From NCBI GenBank assembly GCA_030220185.1, contig JASPKZ010001240.1, positions 310,001-374,000 on the forward strand: DNA of 64,000 nucleotides. The letters run 5' to 3'. The DNA is from Diploptera punctata. Lineage: Eukaryota; Arthropoda; Insecta; Blattodea; Blaberidae. Made by a program: the position numbers and the translations under genes. Shown here piece by piece: positions 36,080 to 44,809 of this stretch; within the stretch, counting starts at the first letter, position 1, and each line of letters starts with the position of its first letter. Below the pieces are notes generated by a model that was not told the DNA's origin, searched no databases, and saw nothing but the letters and a program-made list of their open reading frames with translations.

Positions 36080-36980
36080 ATTTTAATTAAAAAAAAAATA
36101 CACAAACTGTCAGTTTATACATAATTTTATGCACATTAAAGTCATACATAAATTCCTTTACGAATCTAATGGATTTCCAGTTATCTTAGAACATGCAAAC
36201 CACATAAATCCTTTAAAGATTCAAAGCATTTCTCCTCATTTTCTACCAAATCTTATTAAGGAATAACCTCCTCAAAGATACTCCAATTGTAGAAATATAT
36301 TCTAATTTAAAACAAAAACACAAATCCACTATTTAAACAGAATTTTCCAAACATCAAAGGGATAAATAAAATCATTCATGTACCAAATGCATGTCTAGTT
36401 ATCTGAGAACATGAAAATCATTTAGAGATCCAACATGTAGTGATTTTTTTATACCATAGTACCACCACCTATATTTTCAAAATTTATCTTCAGGAATTTC
36501 TTCCTCGACATTTTAATACAATAAATAAATTCTAATGTAAAAAAATACAAATCAACTGCTACATATAATTTCATGCATAACAAGGAGATACATAAAATCT
36601 CTTTGTGAACCAAATGTGCATTTAGTTAAAGAAAAGAAAAATTGACAGTCGTGAAAACAGCTGACGATGGTGACAATGGGTCGCCGATACTGCAGTGCTG
36701 TGCTTAAAAAACATAGAAGTATAAGGTAAGAAGAAATCACGATTCATTTAATTCTTATGAAAATCCTTTAACAATTCAATGTGTTTTGCTTCAGTTTCTA
36801 TCACAATATCACTCACCATATTTTCAAATTTATCTTCAGGTCTTTCTTCCTCAATAGGTATTTTAACTCCAGAAGTAGATACTAATTTCAAAAACAAACA
36901 AAAATTACACAAACCAACTACGTGTACATAATTTTTTGCATATAAAAGGCATACATAAATACTTTGCCATCCGAAGAAGA
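36080..36980 (-). repeat. Degenerate tandem repeat, about 4 units of 220-250 bp
   Basis: Each unit contains acacaaa.caact, a cataatttt.tgca element, a tacataaa..cttt element and, in some, ttttcaaatttatcttcagg.atttcttcctc. On the minus strand the last block reads EEERPEDKFENMVSDIVIET, and a second unit has VEEEIPEDKF. That could mean duplicated small exons or a repeat with accidental coding. Units are interrupted by the element at 36657-36758. Confidence 0.45.
36657..36701 (+). ncRNA. Hammerhead-like motif with intact CTGANGA (36.7 kb)
   Basis: Stem I ACAG/CTGT (36657-36660 with 36698-36701), core CTGACGA at 36661-36667, one T, stem II GGTGAC/GTCGCC with a 5-nt loop (36669-36685), GAT where GAA is expected, palindromic stem III ACTGCAGT (36689-36696), then G at the cleavage position, where G is disfavoured. 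The fold is complete but two key bases differ, so cleavage is doubtful. Confidence 0.5.
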
Positions 36981-37052
36981 GATTGTGTGCTTTGTAAATT
37001 ACATTACAAATATGTAAGTTTGAAAATGCTAATTTTTACTCTTTCAGAAAGA

Positions 37053-40025
37053 ATGGCAAAGAGAAACAACAACATACCAGTTGATAAGTTACAATTGAAG
37101 AGAGGGGAGTTTGAGGAAAATGAGGTCTCAAAGGAAAAATATATCCAAAATCTAGATATATCAGTAAGTTTTACTTTTGGACTAACATCTTACTGAATCT
37201 GTAATTTCATTATTGCTGTTCACTTAAAAGGGTATATCCCAAATAGATATTCTTTTTCTTTGAATAAAAATAAAATAATATATGTATAAGCATAGATCAT
37301 CATGCTGACCATGTCACACCTACAGTCCAGTTCTGGTAACTGAAGCTGTCTTGTAAAACCAAAGGGGCGTGGCAGGAGGGAACATTGCCGAGTGGGGGAG
37401 GAAACTAGTAGCCATAAAAAAAACATTTTCTTATTATTAATAATAATAATAATCACAATAAAATAAATTGTTATAAAAAACAATGCTACCGGTATTCTAT
37501 AATGAACACTTCAAACTTATTAGACGTCAAAACTATTCACAAACACAGAACTAGTAGATACGAAAATTCAAGTAGCAACAATTATGTTTTCAAAACTGAG
37601 GATAGTTGCTGGCAGTACCTGTAACTCGCCCTCCCCTCTTACCACACATATAAAAAAGCAATATTAACTGGAATATATTTTGTATTTTGATTCTCAGGAA
37701 GTCAACATGGAATCTGAAGAAAAATGTTATTCAGTAGGGGAAACTGAACCTGATATCAATGCAAAAGATGAAAAGGGCATGACTCTCCTACATCAAGTAG
37801 CGAGTTGCAATGATTTGGGTAAAGCACAGGTCATCCTCAAGCAAAACCCTGATTTGAATGCAGATACACCTTCAGGACAGACTGCACTTCATTTAGCTGC
37901 AGCTGTTGGACATGCAGAAATGTGTTCACTTCTGATTTCAGCTGGTGCAGATGTGGATGAGGGTAGATTTAGATAACCAAACACCAGTTTTTCTTGCAGT
38001 AATGAATGGCCGTCTAGATGTTCTGAAAATATTGGTAAAAATAAAGCTAAAGTAAACATTCCTAATTATCTGAAACAATATCCACTTCATGTGGCAGCAA
38101 AATTAGGACATATAGAGGCATGTCAGTTGATTTGTAGTTCTGAGGGTGATGTTAATGTTTGTGATTATGAAAAGACATTTGCATTGCATTTTGCAGCTGA
38201 AGGGGGATATTTTGAGATATGTTCATTACTTTTAGAATCTGGAGCGGATGTGAATGCATGTACTCGTGGATTACTGAAAACTGCATTGCACTTGGCTGCT
38301 GAAAGAGGATTTACAAAATTATGTCAACTTCTCATTAGTTTTAAAGTAGATGTGAATGTGTGTGATAAGGCTGGGGACACTGCATTTCACCTTGCAGCAA
38401 AAGAAAGACATTTTAAGATATGTCAGTTGCTTTGTACTGCAGGTTTTGATGTAAAATCTACTGATATTTCAGGAAGAACTTATCTGCTATATTTTGCAAG
38501 TAAGGGCATTATACAAGCATGCAAAATCCTTCTCAGTGCTGGAGCTGATCCAGATCATTGCGACATACACAAGTTAACTGCACTTCATTTGGCAGCTGAA
38601 GGAGGATATGCTGATACTTGTCAACTGCTATGTCAACTCATGAGTAATATCTACAATAAAGATAAAAATGAAAATACAGCTTTACATAAAGCAGCAGATG
38701 CAGGGCATGTAGAAGTATGTAAAATATTATGTGAAGCTATGTCCAATTTTGATGTTATAGATAACTATGGACATACAGCTTTACATAAAGCAGCAGATAA
38801 AGGACACACAGAAGTATGTAAAATATTGTGTGCAGCTATGTCCAATGTTGATGTTAAAGATAACAATGGATATACAGCTTTGCATAAAGCAGCAGATAAA
38901 GGACACACAGAAATATGTAAAATATTCTGTGCAGCTATGCCCAATGTTGATGTTAAAGATAACAATGGATATACAGCTTTACATAAAGCAGCAGTTAAAG
39001 GTCACACAGAAATATGTAAAATATTGTGTGCAGCTATGTCCAATGTTGATGTTAAAGATTGGTCTGGAGATACAGCTTTGCATAAAGCAACATATCAAGG
39101 TCACACAGAAATATGTAAAGTATTGTGTGAAGCTATGTCCAATGTTGATGTTAAAGATAGAAATGGAGATACAGCTTTACATAAAGCAGCAGATCAAGGT
39201 CACACAGAAATATGTAAAATATTGTGTGAAGCTATGTCCAATGTTGATGTTAAAGATAACAATGGATATACAGCTTTACATAAAGCAGCAGTTAAAGGTC
39301 ACACAGAAATATGTAAAATATTGTGTGCAGCTATGTCCAATGTTGATGTTAAAGATAATTATGGAAATACACCTCTAAATAATGCAGCATTAAGAGGATA
39401 CTCAGGCATATGTAAAGTATTATGTGATGCCATAAAAAATGGAAATGTAAAAGGTAATTACTGGTATTTGCCTCTACTTGCAGCAGTAGAACACGGACAC
39501 ACTGAGGCATGTAAAGTATTGTTTGGAGTTATGACCAATGTTGATATTACAAGTTATGGACATTCAATTTTAGAAAAAGCTATAATTAAAAACAAGCAAG
39601 AAATATGTGAATTTCTGTTTGAAACTATGACTAAAGTTCATGTCATGGATCATACATATACAGTTCTACATAAAGCAACGGAATTAGGGTCTATAGAATT
39701 GTGTAAATCTTTGTGTAGAATTGTGACCAATGTGAATGTTAAGGATTCTAATGGAAGAACACCACTACACATAGCAGCTGAAAAAGGACACATAGGAGTG
39801 TGTAAGTTATTGCTCGAAGCAGGTGCTAATATCAATAATCAGGATTACCAATTATACACCGCCCTACATAGAGCAGTACAGTTTAATCACATGGCTGTTG
39901 TACAAATGTTGACGCAGCACAAAGCTAATGTCACTCTTGTGCAAGAAAATGGTCATAGAGCACTTGACATGGCAAAGAATGCTGCCATTAAACAGTATTT
40001 ATCACATTTTTCAAAGCAGACCTAA
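37053..40025 (+). CDS. Ankyrin-repeat protein, copy B (two exons)
   Basis: Predicted join of 37053-37163 and 37698-40025. Exon 1 starts MAKRNNNIPVDK, lies after a possible acceptor (tttttactctttcag) and ends at a donor (tca|gtaagt). Exon 2 follows the acceptor gattctcag. Both ends are phase 0. The protein has a charged N-terminus of about 55 residues, then about 23 ankyrin repeats of 33 residues to the C-terminus (SHFSKQT). Most repeats fit D.NG.TALHKAA.KGHTEICKILC.AMSNVDVK. No other domain, signal or membrane segment is seen; a protein-binding scaffold is the inference. A GGG instead of GG near 37962 opens a frame break with a stop at 37974, and a missing A near 38035 restores the frame, so repeat 3 is unreadable as written. 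Both are in homopolymers and may be sequence errors. Confidence 0.8.
37698..37976 (+). other. Start of exon 2 up to the apparent stop
   Basis: This part reads EVNMESEEKCYSVGETEPDI followed by two full ankyrin repeats and then GRFR-stop. Copy A has gatgaggtag where this copy has gatgagggtag, which locates the extra G. From 38038 on the original frame is again open to 40025. Confidence 0.75.
38640..39360 (+). repeat. 99-bp tandem coding repeat within ankyrin copy B
   Basis: About seven near-identical 33-codon units share acagctttacataaagcagc, cacacagaaatatgtaaaat and gctatgtccaatgttgatgt. Units 13 and 16 of the protein are identical. Copy A has only two corresponding repeats, so the array arose after the duplication by unequal exchange or block copying. 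Confidence 0.9.
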
Positions 40026-40044
40026 ACTTATCTTCTTTAACTTT

Positions 40045-41245
40045 CAATGATGGAGTGTCCATGTTAGCACTATTAGCCTGGCCAACACTTTCAAAAGTTA
40101 GAATTAAACTCTTTGATATTTAATCAAAACTAAACATATCAGAATGAGATGCAACAATGCAATGATAGTAGTCTAAGGGTCGTATCTATGAACGCATTAG
40201 ACCGTAAAAGTCATTCTCTGCTGAGAAAGTTGCATCCAAAGATGTTTTTGCGTACTCAAAAATCAGTTCATGCGATAATAATTGTCGAAATTCCTAAGCC
40301 ACCTGGTGAGGTGACTTTGCAGAGAACGAATTGTGAGCAACCCGATGGGAACCGACAGTAACCAATGTACTTTAAAACCTTGCTGCGTACCTTACTGCTT
40401 TATCCAAGATGTCGGACCTTGAAGACTTCGATCATGTTTTCGGTATACGTGGAGAAGAGGAATTTGATAGAGTCTACCAAAGAATTCAACTGGAAGAACA
40501 GGAGAATCGGCGCAATATCGCGCGATGCAGACGTTGTATACAGTATTATTTGCTGGACGCAAGCGTAAATGCATTCTTCTAGCAGACAAAAATAATGGAA
40601 GTGGTTTTATTGCTGAGAATCCTGGATAATTTGTTGCCAATATTACGAAAAAAACTACTTTCATGCATGACCAGTTGGCGACTCACTAATTTGAACTTTG
40701 CACGTTCTTATGGAAAACAACTCACCAGAGACTAATGTATTTGCATGCGGCCCTAAATGTTGTAAACAATAGTAACTTAATAATATAATTATATTGCACG
40801 CGTTGCGTATATACTGTAGCATTCCAATACTAAACAATGTGTTTTTTAAATCCCCACACTGTTAGCCTTCTTCCCGAGGCTTAAATGGAAAGAGTCCTTG
40901 AGAATTAGTTGCACAGGCACATTCAATCTGATTGATAGTACATCGTCCAATATTTCAAGCCAAGTAGCAGGCTGTCCAATGCTACTCTGTATCTGTCCTG
41001 TTAGCACTCCAGAAAGGGCTAACAGCGAGATTTCAGTTGCTCTGAGTAAAATCCTGTGAACACGTAGTGCTTCTAAGCATATCAAATACAATAATTAAAC
41101 TACTCAAATATTACCATGGGAAAGGAATGTGCTTGAGTTATTGAAGACTTGTTAAGTCATACCTTTTCCTGTTGAAAAAAAAAACTCCTAATTTAAATAG
41201 CATTATAAGTCAAACAAAAACAAAAGTGCTTCATTTAACGAGGGA
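40045..41245. repeat. 1.2-kb dispersed repeat, copy 1, enclosing a Harbinger-like element
   Basis: It aligns with 61506-62690 over its whole length: gttagcact.ttagcc.ggc at the left, then aacactttcaaaagttagaa, the internal TIR element, gcattccaatac, ccccacactgttagcc, and gaagacttgttaagtcat near the right end. The larger unit may itself be transposable, carrying the smaller element, or the two loci may be another segmental copy. Confidence 0.7.
40176..40754 (+). mobile_element. Harbinger-like short TIR element, copy 2
   Basis: Ends AGGGTCGTATCTATGAACG and GCATGCGGCCCT. It contains the same small ORF at 40409-40582 (MSDLEDFDHVFGIRGEEEFD start, VNAFF end, 57 residues). The arginine cluster is partly changed to Cys. 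Confidence 0.6.
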
Positions 41246-41249
41246 CACG

Positions 41250-42355
41250 AAGGTTGGTATGAACATGACATATGGCTGCAGGAAGCCATGTTCCCTATAC
41301 TGTTAGCCCTGCCTTCCATATAAAACTGAGAAAAATGTTTGGACAACAAAGGGGGTTTCTGATGTAAATAGTTTTCATGTGCTCAAAAATTCATGAACTA
41401 TCTGAAGTTCATGTTAACTGTAAAATAGTGCTACATAAATTTGTAGTCTGGCTTACAAAGTTAATATGGATAAGCATAATGAAAACATTAAAGCAAACAA
41501 GTACATTGCTAGCTGCGTAATAGATGCTGTGTGTTTTTTAGCCAAACAATAGCTGCCATTTAGGGCCATGTAGAAAACTCCAAATCTAAAAAAATAGGTA
41601 GGGCCTAATCATATTGAATTGTTGCACTATAGATGAGAAATTAATAAACAATTTGGAAATTTCTACTGTGTTCATTGGCAAATCACATGATGTTCAAGAC
41701 AATTTAATATGATCTATATCCACTACTTTATTCAATAAAATAAAACAAGGGATCTCACCCTTAGTATCTTTAAGACGAGGCTACCGACGTATAGAACTCA
41801 CTTATAAGCTCTAAAAACCAGCTGAAAATGGAGACGAATATCTGTGTTTTAAAATCATGCATTTATATATTTAATTAACTATTTATATGTCCAATTACCC
41901 CCTTTAATTTGCTAAGCCCTATACCTATAATAGTTTATTATATTTGATACTCCTAACATTGCATGCCATTCTTTTTAGAAGTTCATTTACTTATTAGAAA
42001 TAATATAATAAACACAATATTATATCCATATTACTGTAAATAAAACAATGACTAACACGTCGAAATTCCATGCTCTGCCACTGTTAACTCTTTAGATGGA
42101 GTTTTAAACATTTAAAGCCACTTTCACCAGATTATTTTCAAATTCTCACATTTCAGCTAAATATTACAAAATTTTGATGAAATTAGGAGTAAATTATGCT
42201 CAAAAACACAAAGGAAAGGAATAATTTCATTACAATTGGATTGTAGAGTTGTGAAGAAAGTGTTATTAGAATTTTACTATAAACTCTTATTTTTATTTTG
42301 GATGTGAGCTAATTACACATTATAGTTTGAAAGCCCTATTTTGAATATTCTGATG
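41250..42355. other. Non-coding stretch
   Basis: No gene, TIR or tRNA-like box is recognised. Composition is AT-rich with no long reading frame. Confidence 0.4.
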
Positions 42356-42475
42356 GATCTTAAACTTTTATAAGGTTCATGATATGTTCCATTGAGGTGT
42401 TATTCAAAGTTAAAGTAAAAAATTATGGAATATTTACCTATAAGGTCAGTCTCCTCAACTTTATTAGTTATTTAT

Positions 42476-42512
42476 CTGTAGCGCTTTCGGGACTGGTCCC
42501 ATCATCAGCAGG
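42476..42512 (-). ncRNA. Hammerhead-like motif with complete core (42.5 kb, left arm)
   Basis: Minus strand: stem I CTG with CAG, core CTGATGA, one U, stem II GGGA/TCCC with loop CCAG, GAA, palindromic stem III AGCGCT, A at the cleavage position. All conserved hammerhead core bases are present. The extra U after the core and the short stems I and III are atypical of free-standing ribozymes but resemble minimal retroelement forms. Confidence 0.6.
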
Positions 42513-42533
42513 ATTCAAAACTGGTGTTTTCAT

Positions 42534-42570
42534 CCTGCTGATGATGGGAGTAGTCCTGAAAGCGCTGCAG
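42534..42570 (+). ncRNA. Hammerhead-like motif (42.5 kb, right arm)
   Basis: CTGATGA, T, GGGA/TCCT with loop GTAG, GAA, AGCGCT, then G at the cleavage position, so it is probably inactive. It is the inverted partner of the left-arm motif. Confidence 0.5.
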
Positions 42571-42739
42571 ATAAATAACTAATAAAGTTGAGGAGACGGA
42601 CCTTTTAGGTAAATATTCCATAATTTTATACTTTTAATTTTGAATAACACCTCAACAAAACATGTCATGAATCTTATAAAAGTTGACTATGCAGCCAGTC
42701 AGGCTAAAATTAAACACAAATGAAACACCATTTTTTAAT

Positions 42740-42776
42740 CCTGCTGATGATGGGAGTAGTCCCGAAAGCACTACAG
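42740..42776 (+). ncRNA. Hammerhead-like motif (third copy, 42.7 kb)
   Basis: CTGATGA at 42743-42749, T, GGGA/TCCC with loop GTAG, GAA, stem III AGCACT, A, then CAG pairing with CTG upstream. The core is complete; stem III is shortened by a G-to-A change. Confidence 0.55.
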
Positions 42777-43109
42777 ATAAATAACTAATAAAGTTGAGGA
42801 GACGGACCTTTTAGGTAAATATTCCATAATTTTATACTTTAATTCTGATGCATCTGTTCGACACACAAGTGTCTGCTTGGCTGTGTCTGAAGGTTGTACC
42901 CAAAGAAATAACTTTGATCTCAAGTTATTTATGAATGTCTGTGGGTGAATAAAAATGCATTTATTTCCTTTGATATGAGTAACTTGCAACACCAAACACT
43001 TCTCGATTCAACTGTAACTTCTAAGATATCATGATAATTTATTATTGTAGCAAAAATAAACATATACAGCAAAAAAAAAACCCCAAAGTTCAAATCTTTC
43101 TCTTCTTCT

Positions 43110-43850
43110 TCTTCTACTACAAGGTTTAGGCTATGCAGCCTGTTCTGGCAAAGTTAAAAGTGGAGTCCATCTTCTACGTGGTCGGCCAACATCTCTTGTT
43201 CCTCTGGGATTATACAGGAAGGTTCTTTTTGGTATTCTTTCGTTGTTCATTCTCATTAAGTGTTCTGTCCATTTTTTATTATTTTCACTGATTTATCTTC
43301 AATTTTATATATATTTAATTCTTCTCATATAGTTTCATTCCTTATTCTATCCGCTCTTTTGCGTCTTTTCACATTACGTAAAAATAGCATTTCCGCAGTC
43401 TGTATCCTGCTTTTATCCTTGATTTCATTATCCAATTTTCACTTCCATACAACAACAAAGGAACAGCCATTGTTTTATACAATTTAAGTTTCGCATCTTT
43501 CCTTGTCTTCCGACCTAAGGTTCTTTTTATGGTTCCACAAATAGCCTGAAATTTATTTACTTTATTTTCTATATCTTTATTTTCTCTATAAGTTATATCA
43601 CATCCTAAATATTGGAAATGTGATATTTGTTCTATTATTCTGTTATCCAGTACAATTTTTGATCTAATTCCATATTTACCAATAAATGCCATTACTTTTG
43701 ACTTATTTATTAATATTTTACAATTATATCTATTGGCTATTAATTTAAATTTATTTGCTAACATTTGGAGCTCATTTTCAGATTCTGCTAAAAGTACAAC
43801 ATCATCAGCGAATAATAAAGCATTTATTAAGTTATGTATATAGAAAATAA
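43110..43850 (-). pseudogene. LINE reverse transcriptase relic
   Basis: Minus strand: DDVVLLAESENELQMLANKF region near 43800-43740, NKSKVMAFIGKYGIRSKIVL, NRIIEQISHFQYLGCDITYR, CGTIKRTLGRKTRKDAKLKL and YKTMAVPLLLYGSENWIMKS. These are the YADD-downstream and YLG blocks of a non-LTR RT. The frame is readable for 131 residues; the 5' side is cut by the element near 43850. Confidence 0.75.
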
Positions 43851-43917
43851 CACTATGAGGTTTTTTAGTATTGTTTATTTTTTATTATTTCACTCACCTC
43901 ATACTTCATAACTTCTT

Positions 43918-43960
43918 GCAGACCTAGGTTTCATCACACCATTTGTGACATTCTCAGTGC
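43918..43960 (-). ncRNA. Hammerhead-like motif (43.9 kb)
   Basis: Minus strand: stem I GCA/TGC, core CTGAGAA (G8 changed), T, stem II TCACA/TGTGA with a 5-nt loop, then T, GAA, a perfect 8-nt stem III ACCTAGGT, C. It lies in an insertion starting near 43848 whose left end (aacactatgaggtt) matches the ends of the 16.9- and 34.3-kb elements. Confidence 0.45.
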
Positions 43961-44256
43961 TGTGTCACGTTCACAACTGATGTCCAACGGCCTTCTATCC
44001 TGCAGACTGACCTCCGTGCCATCTGATGGCTGACTGACGAATTTCCTAATCAGTCCTCTCTCCTTATAACCGGGTATTTCAAAATTCATAGTTGTATTTT
44101 CATTCTTGCATATGAAGACACTGAATTTGTTTAAAAATCTTACTTAACACTTTGTTTTCACAAATTATCAGTGTACTTTTATTACAATTTTCACTACACA
44201 ATTAATCTTATATTTTAATATAATAAATTTGGGAATTTTAACATTGTTAGGTTTCC

Positions 44257-44409
44257 TAAGAATCAAATGAATTGTGAATTCTTCTTACCTCATATGAGTC
44301 GTGAAAATAGCTGACAATGGAGAAGATATTTCTCCGATACTGCAGTGCTGTGTTTAAAAAAAACATAGATGTATGAGATAAGAAGAATTCACGATTCATT
44401 TGATTCTTA
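44257..44409. mobile_element. 153-bp hairpin element with a hammerhead-like centre
   Basis: The arms taagaatcaaatgaattgtg and its mirror cacgattcatttgattctta enclose a 45-nt motif at 44307-44351. A related half-element, right arm only, lies at 36657-36758. Confidence 0.7.
44307..44351 (+). ncRNA. Hammerhead-like motif (44.3 kb)
   Basis: Stem I ATAG/CTGT (one G-U), core CTGACAA (G8 changed), T, stem II GGAGAA/TTCTCC with a 5-nt loop, GAT, stem III ACTGCAGT, G. It is aligned base for base with 36657-36701, and stem II differs there by compensated changes. Confidence 0.45.
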
Positions 44410-44569
44410 CAATTGATCTTCTTTAAAATGTTTATTTCAGTCCAATTATTTCTACACTCACTGATGGATTTATTCACCACAATTTCTCGTACACCACACA
44501 AGTCACTGTTATTGCCATCAAAACAAGACTTAGCCTCCTGCCTTCGCTCCATCCATAAAGGGGCAAGGA

Positions 44570-44790
44570 AACCTCCAGGCACAGGTTTGAGACAACCCAA
44601 ACCGCAGAAGACCCTGGCCACCAATCCTCTCAGAAGGGAGAGGTAGATGCCGGCTGAACCATCCGGGTCACGAGCCCAGAAACATCGGTGGTTAATGCGG
44701 GACCTCTGACTCGCGACCAGCAACTTGCAAATCCATTCTGACGAACATGAGACCACCACCCCATCCCACACAATTCAAACGTCGTGATGC
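44570..44790 (-). mobile_element. Short dispersed SINE-like repeat
   Basis: Minus strand: ggggtggtggtctcatgttc, gctggtcgcgagtcagaggt, cgatgtttctgggctcgtga, then a body with gaggattggtggccagggt. It shares its head and body with 1206-1450. Promoter boxes are weak. Confidence 0.4.
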
Positions 44791-44809
44791 ATAACAATAT
44801 ATTAAACAA

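Larger units (their letters stand above)
42356..42841. mobile_element. 486-bp foldback insertion, 9-bp TSD, three hammerhead-like motifs
   Basis: It is flanked by attctgatg at 42347-42355 and 42842-42850. The arms 42362-42517 and 42528-42690 pair almost throughout (gaggtgttattcaaagttaa..., cctcaactttattagtta). A third, direct half-copy of the inner arm follows at 42735-42841. This one-and-a-half-unit structure with an inverted copy resembles truncated Penelope-like insertions. Confidence 0.75.

Noticed and set aside
38767..39378. 203-residue repetitive frame rich in Cys-Ile-Lys
   Set aside because: It is the +1 shadow of the 99-bp ankyrin repeat array; its periodicity comes from the real frame.
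44256..44771. 171-residue minus-strand frame as a gene
   Set aside because: It runs through a SINE-like repeat and the 153-bp hairpin element; the frame is accidental.
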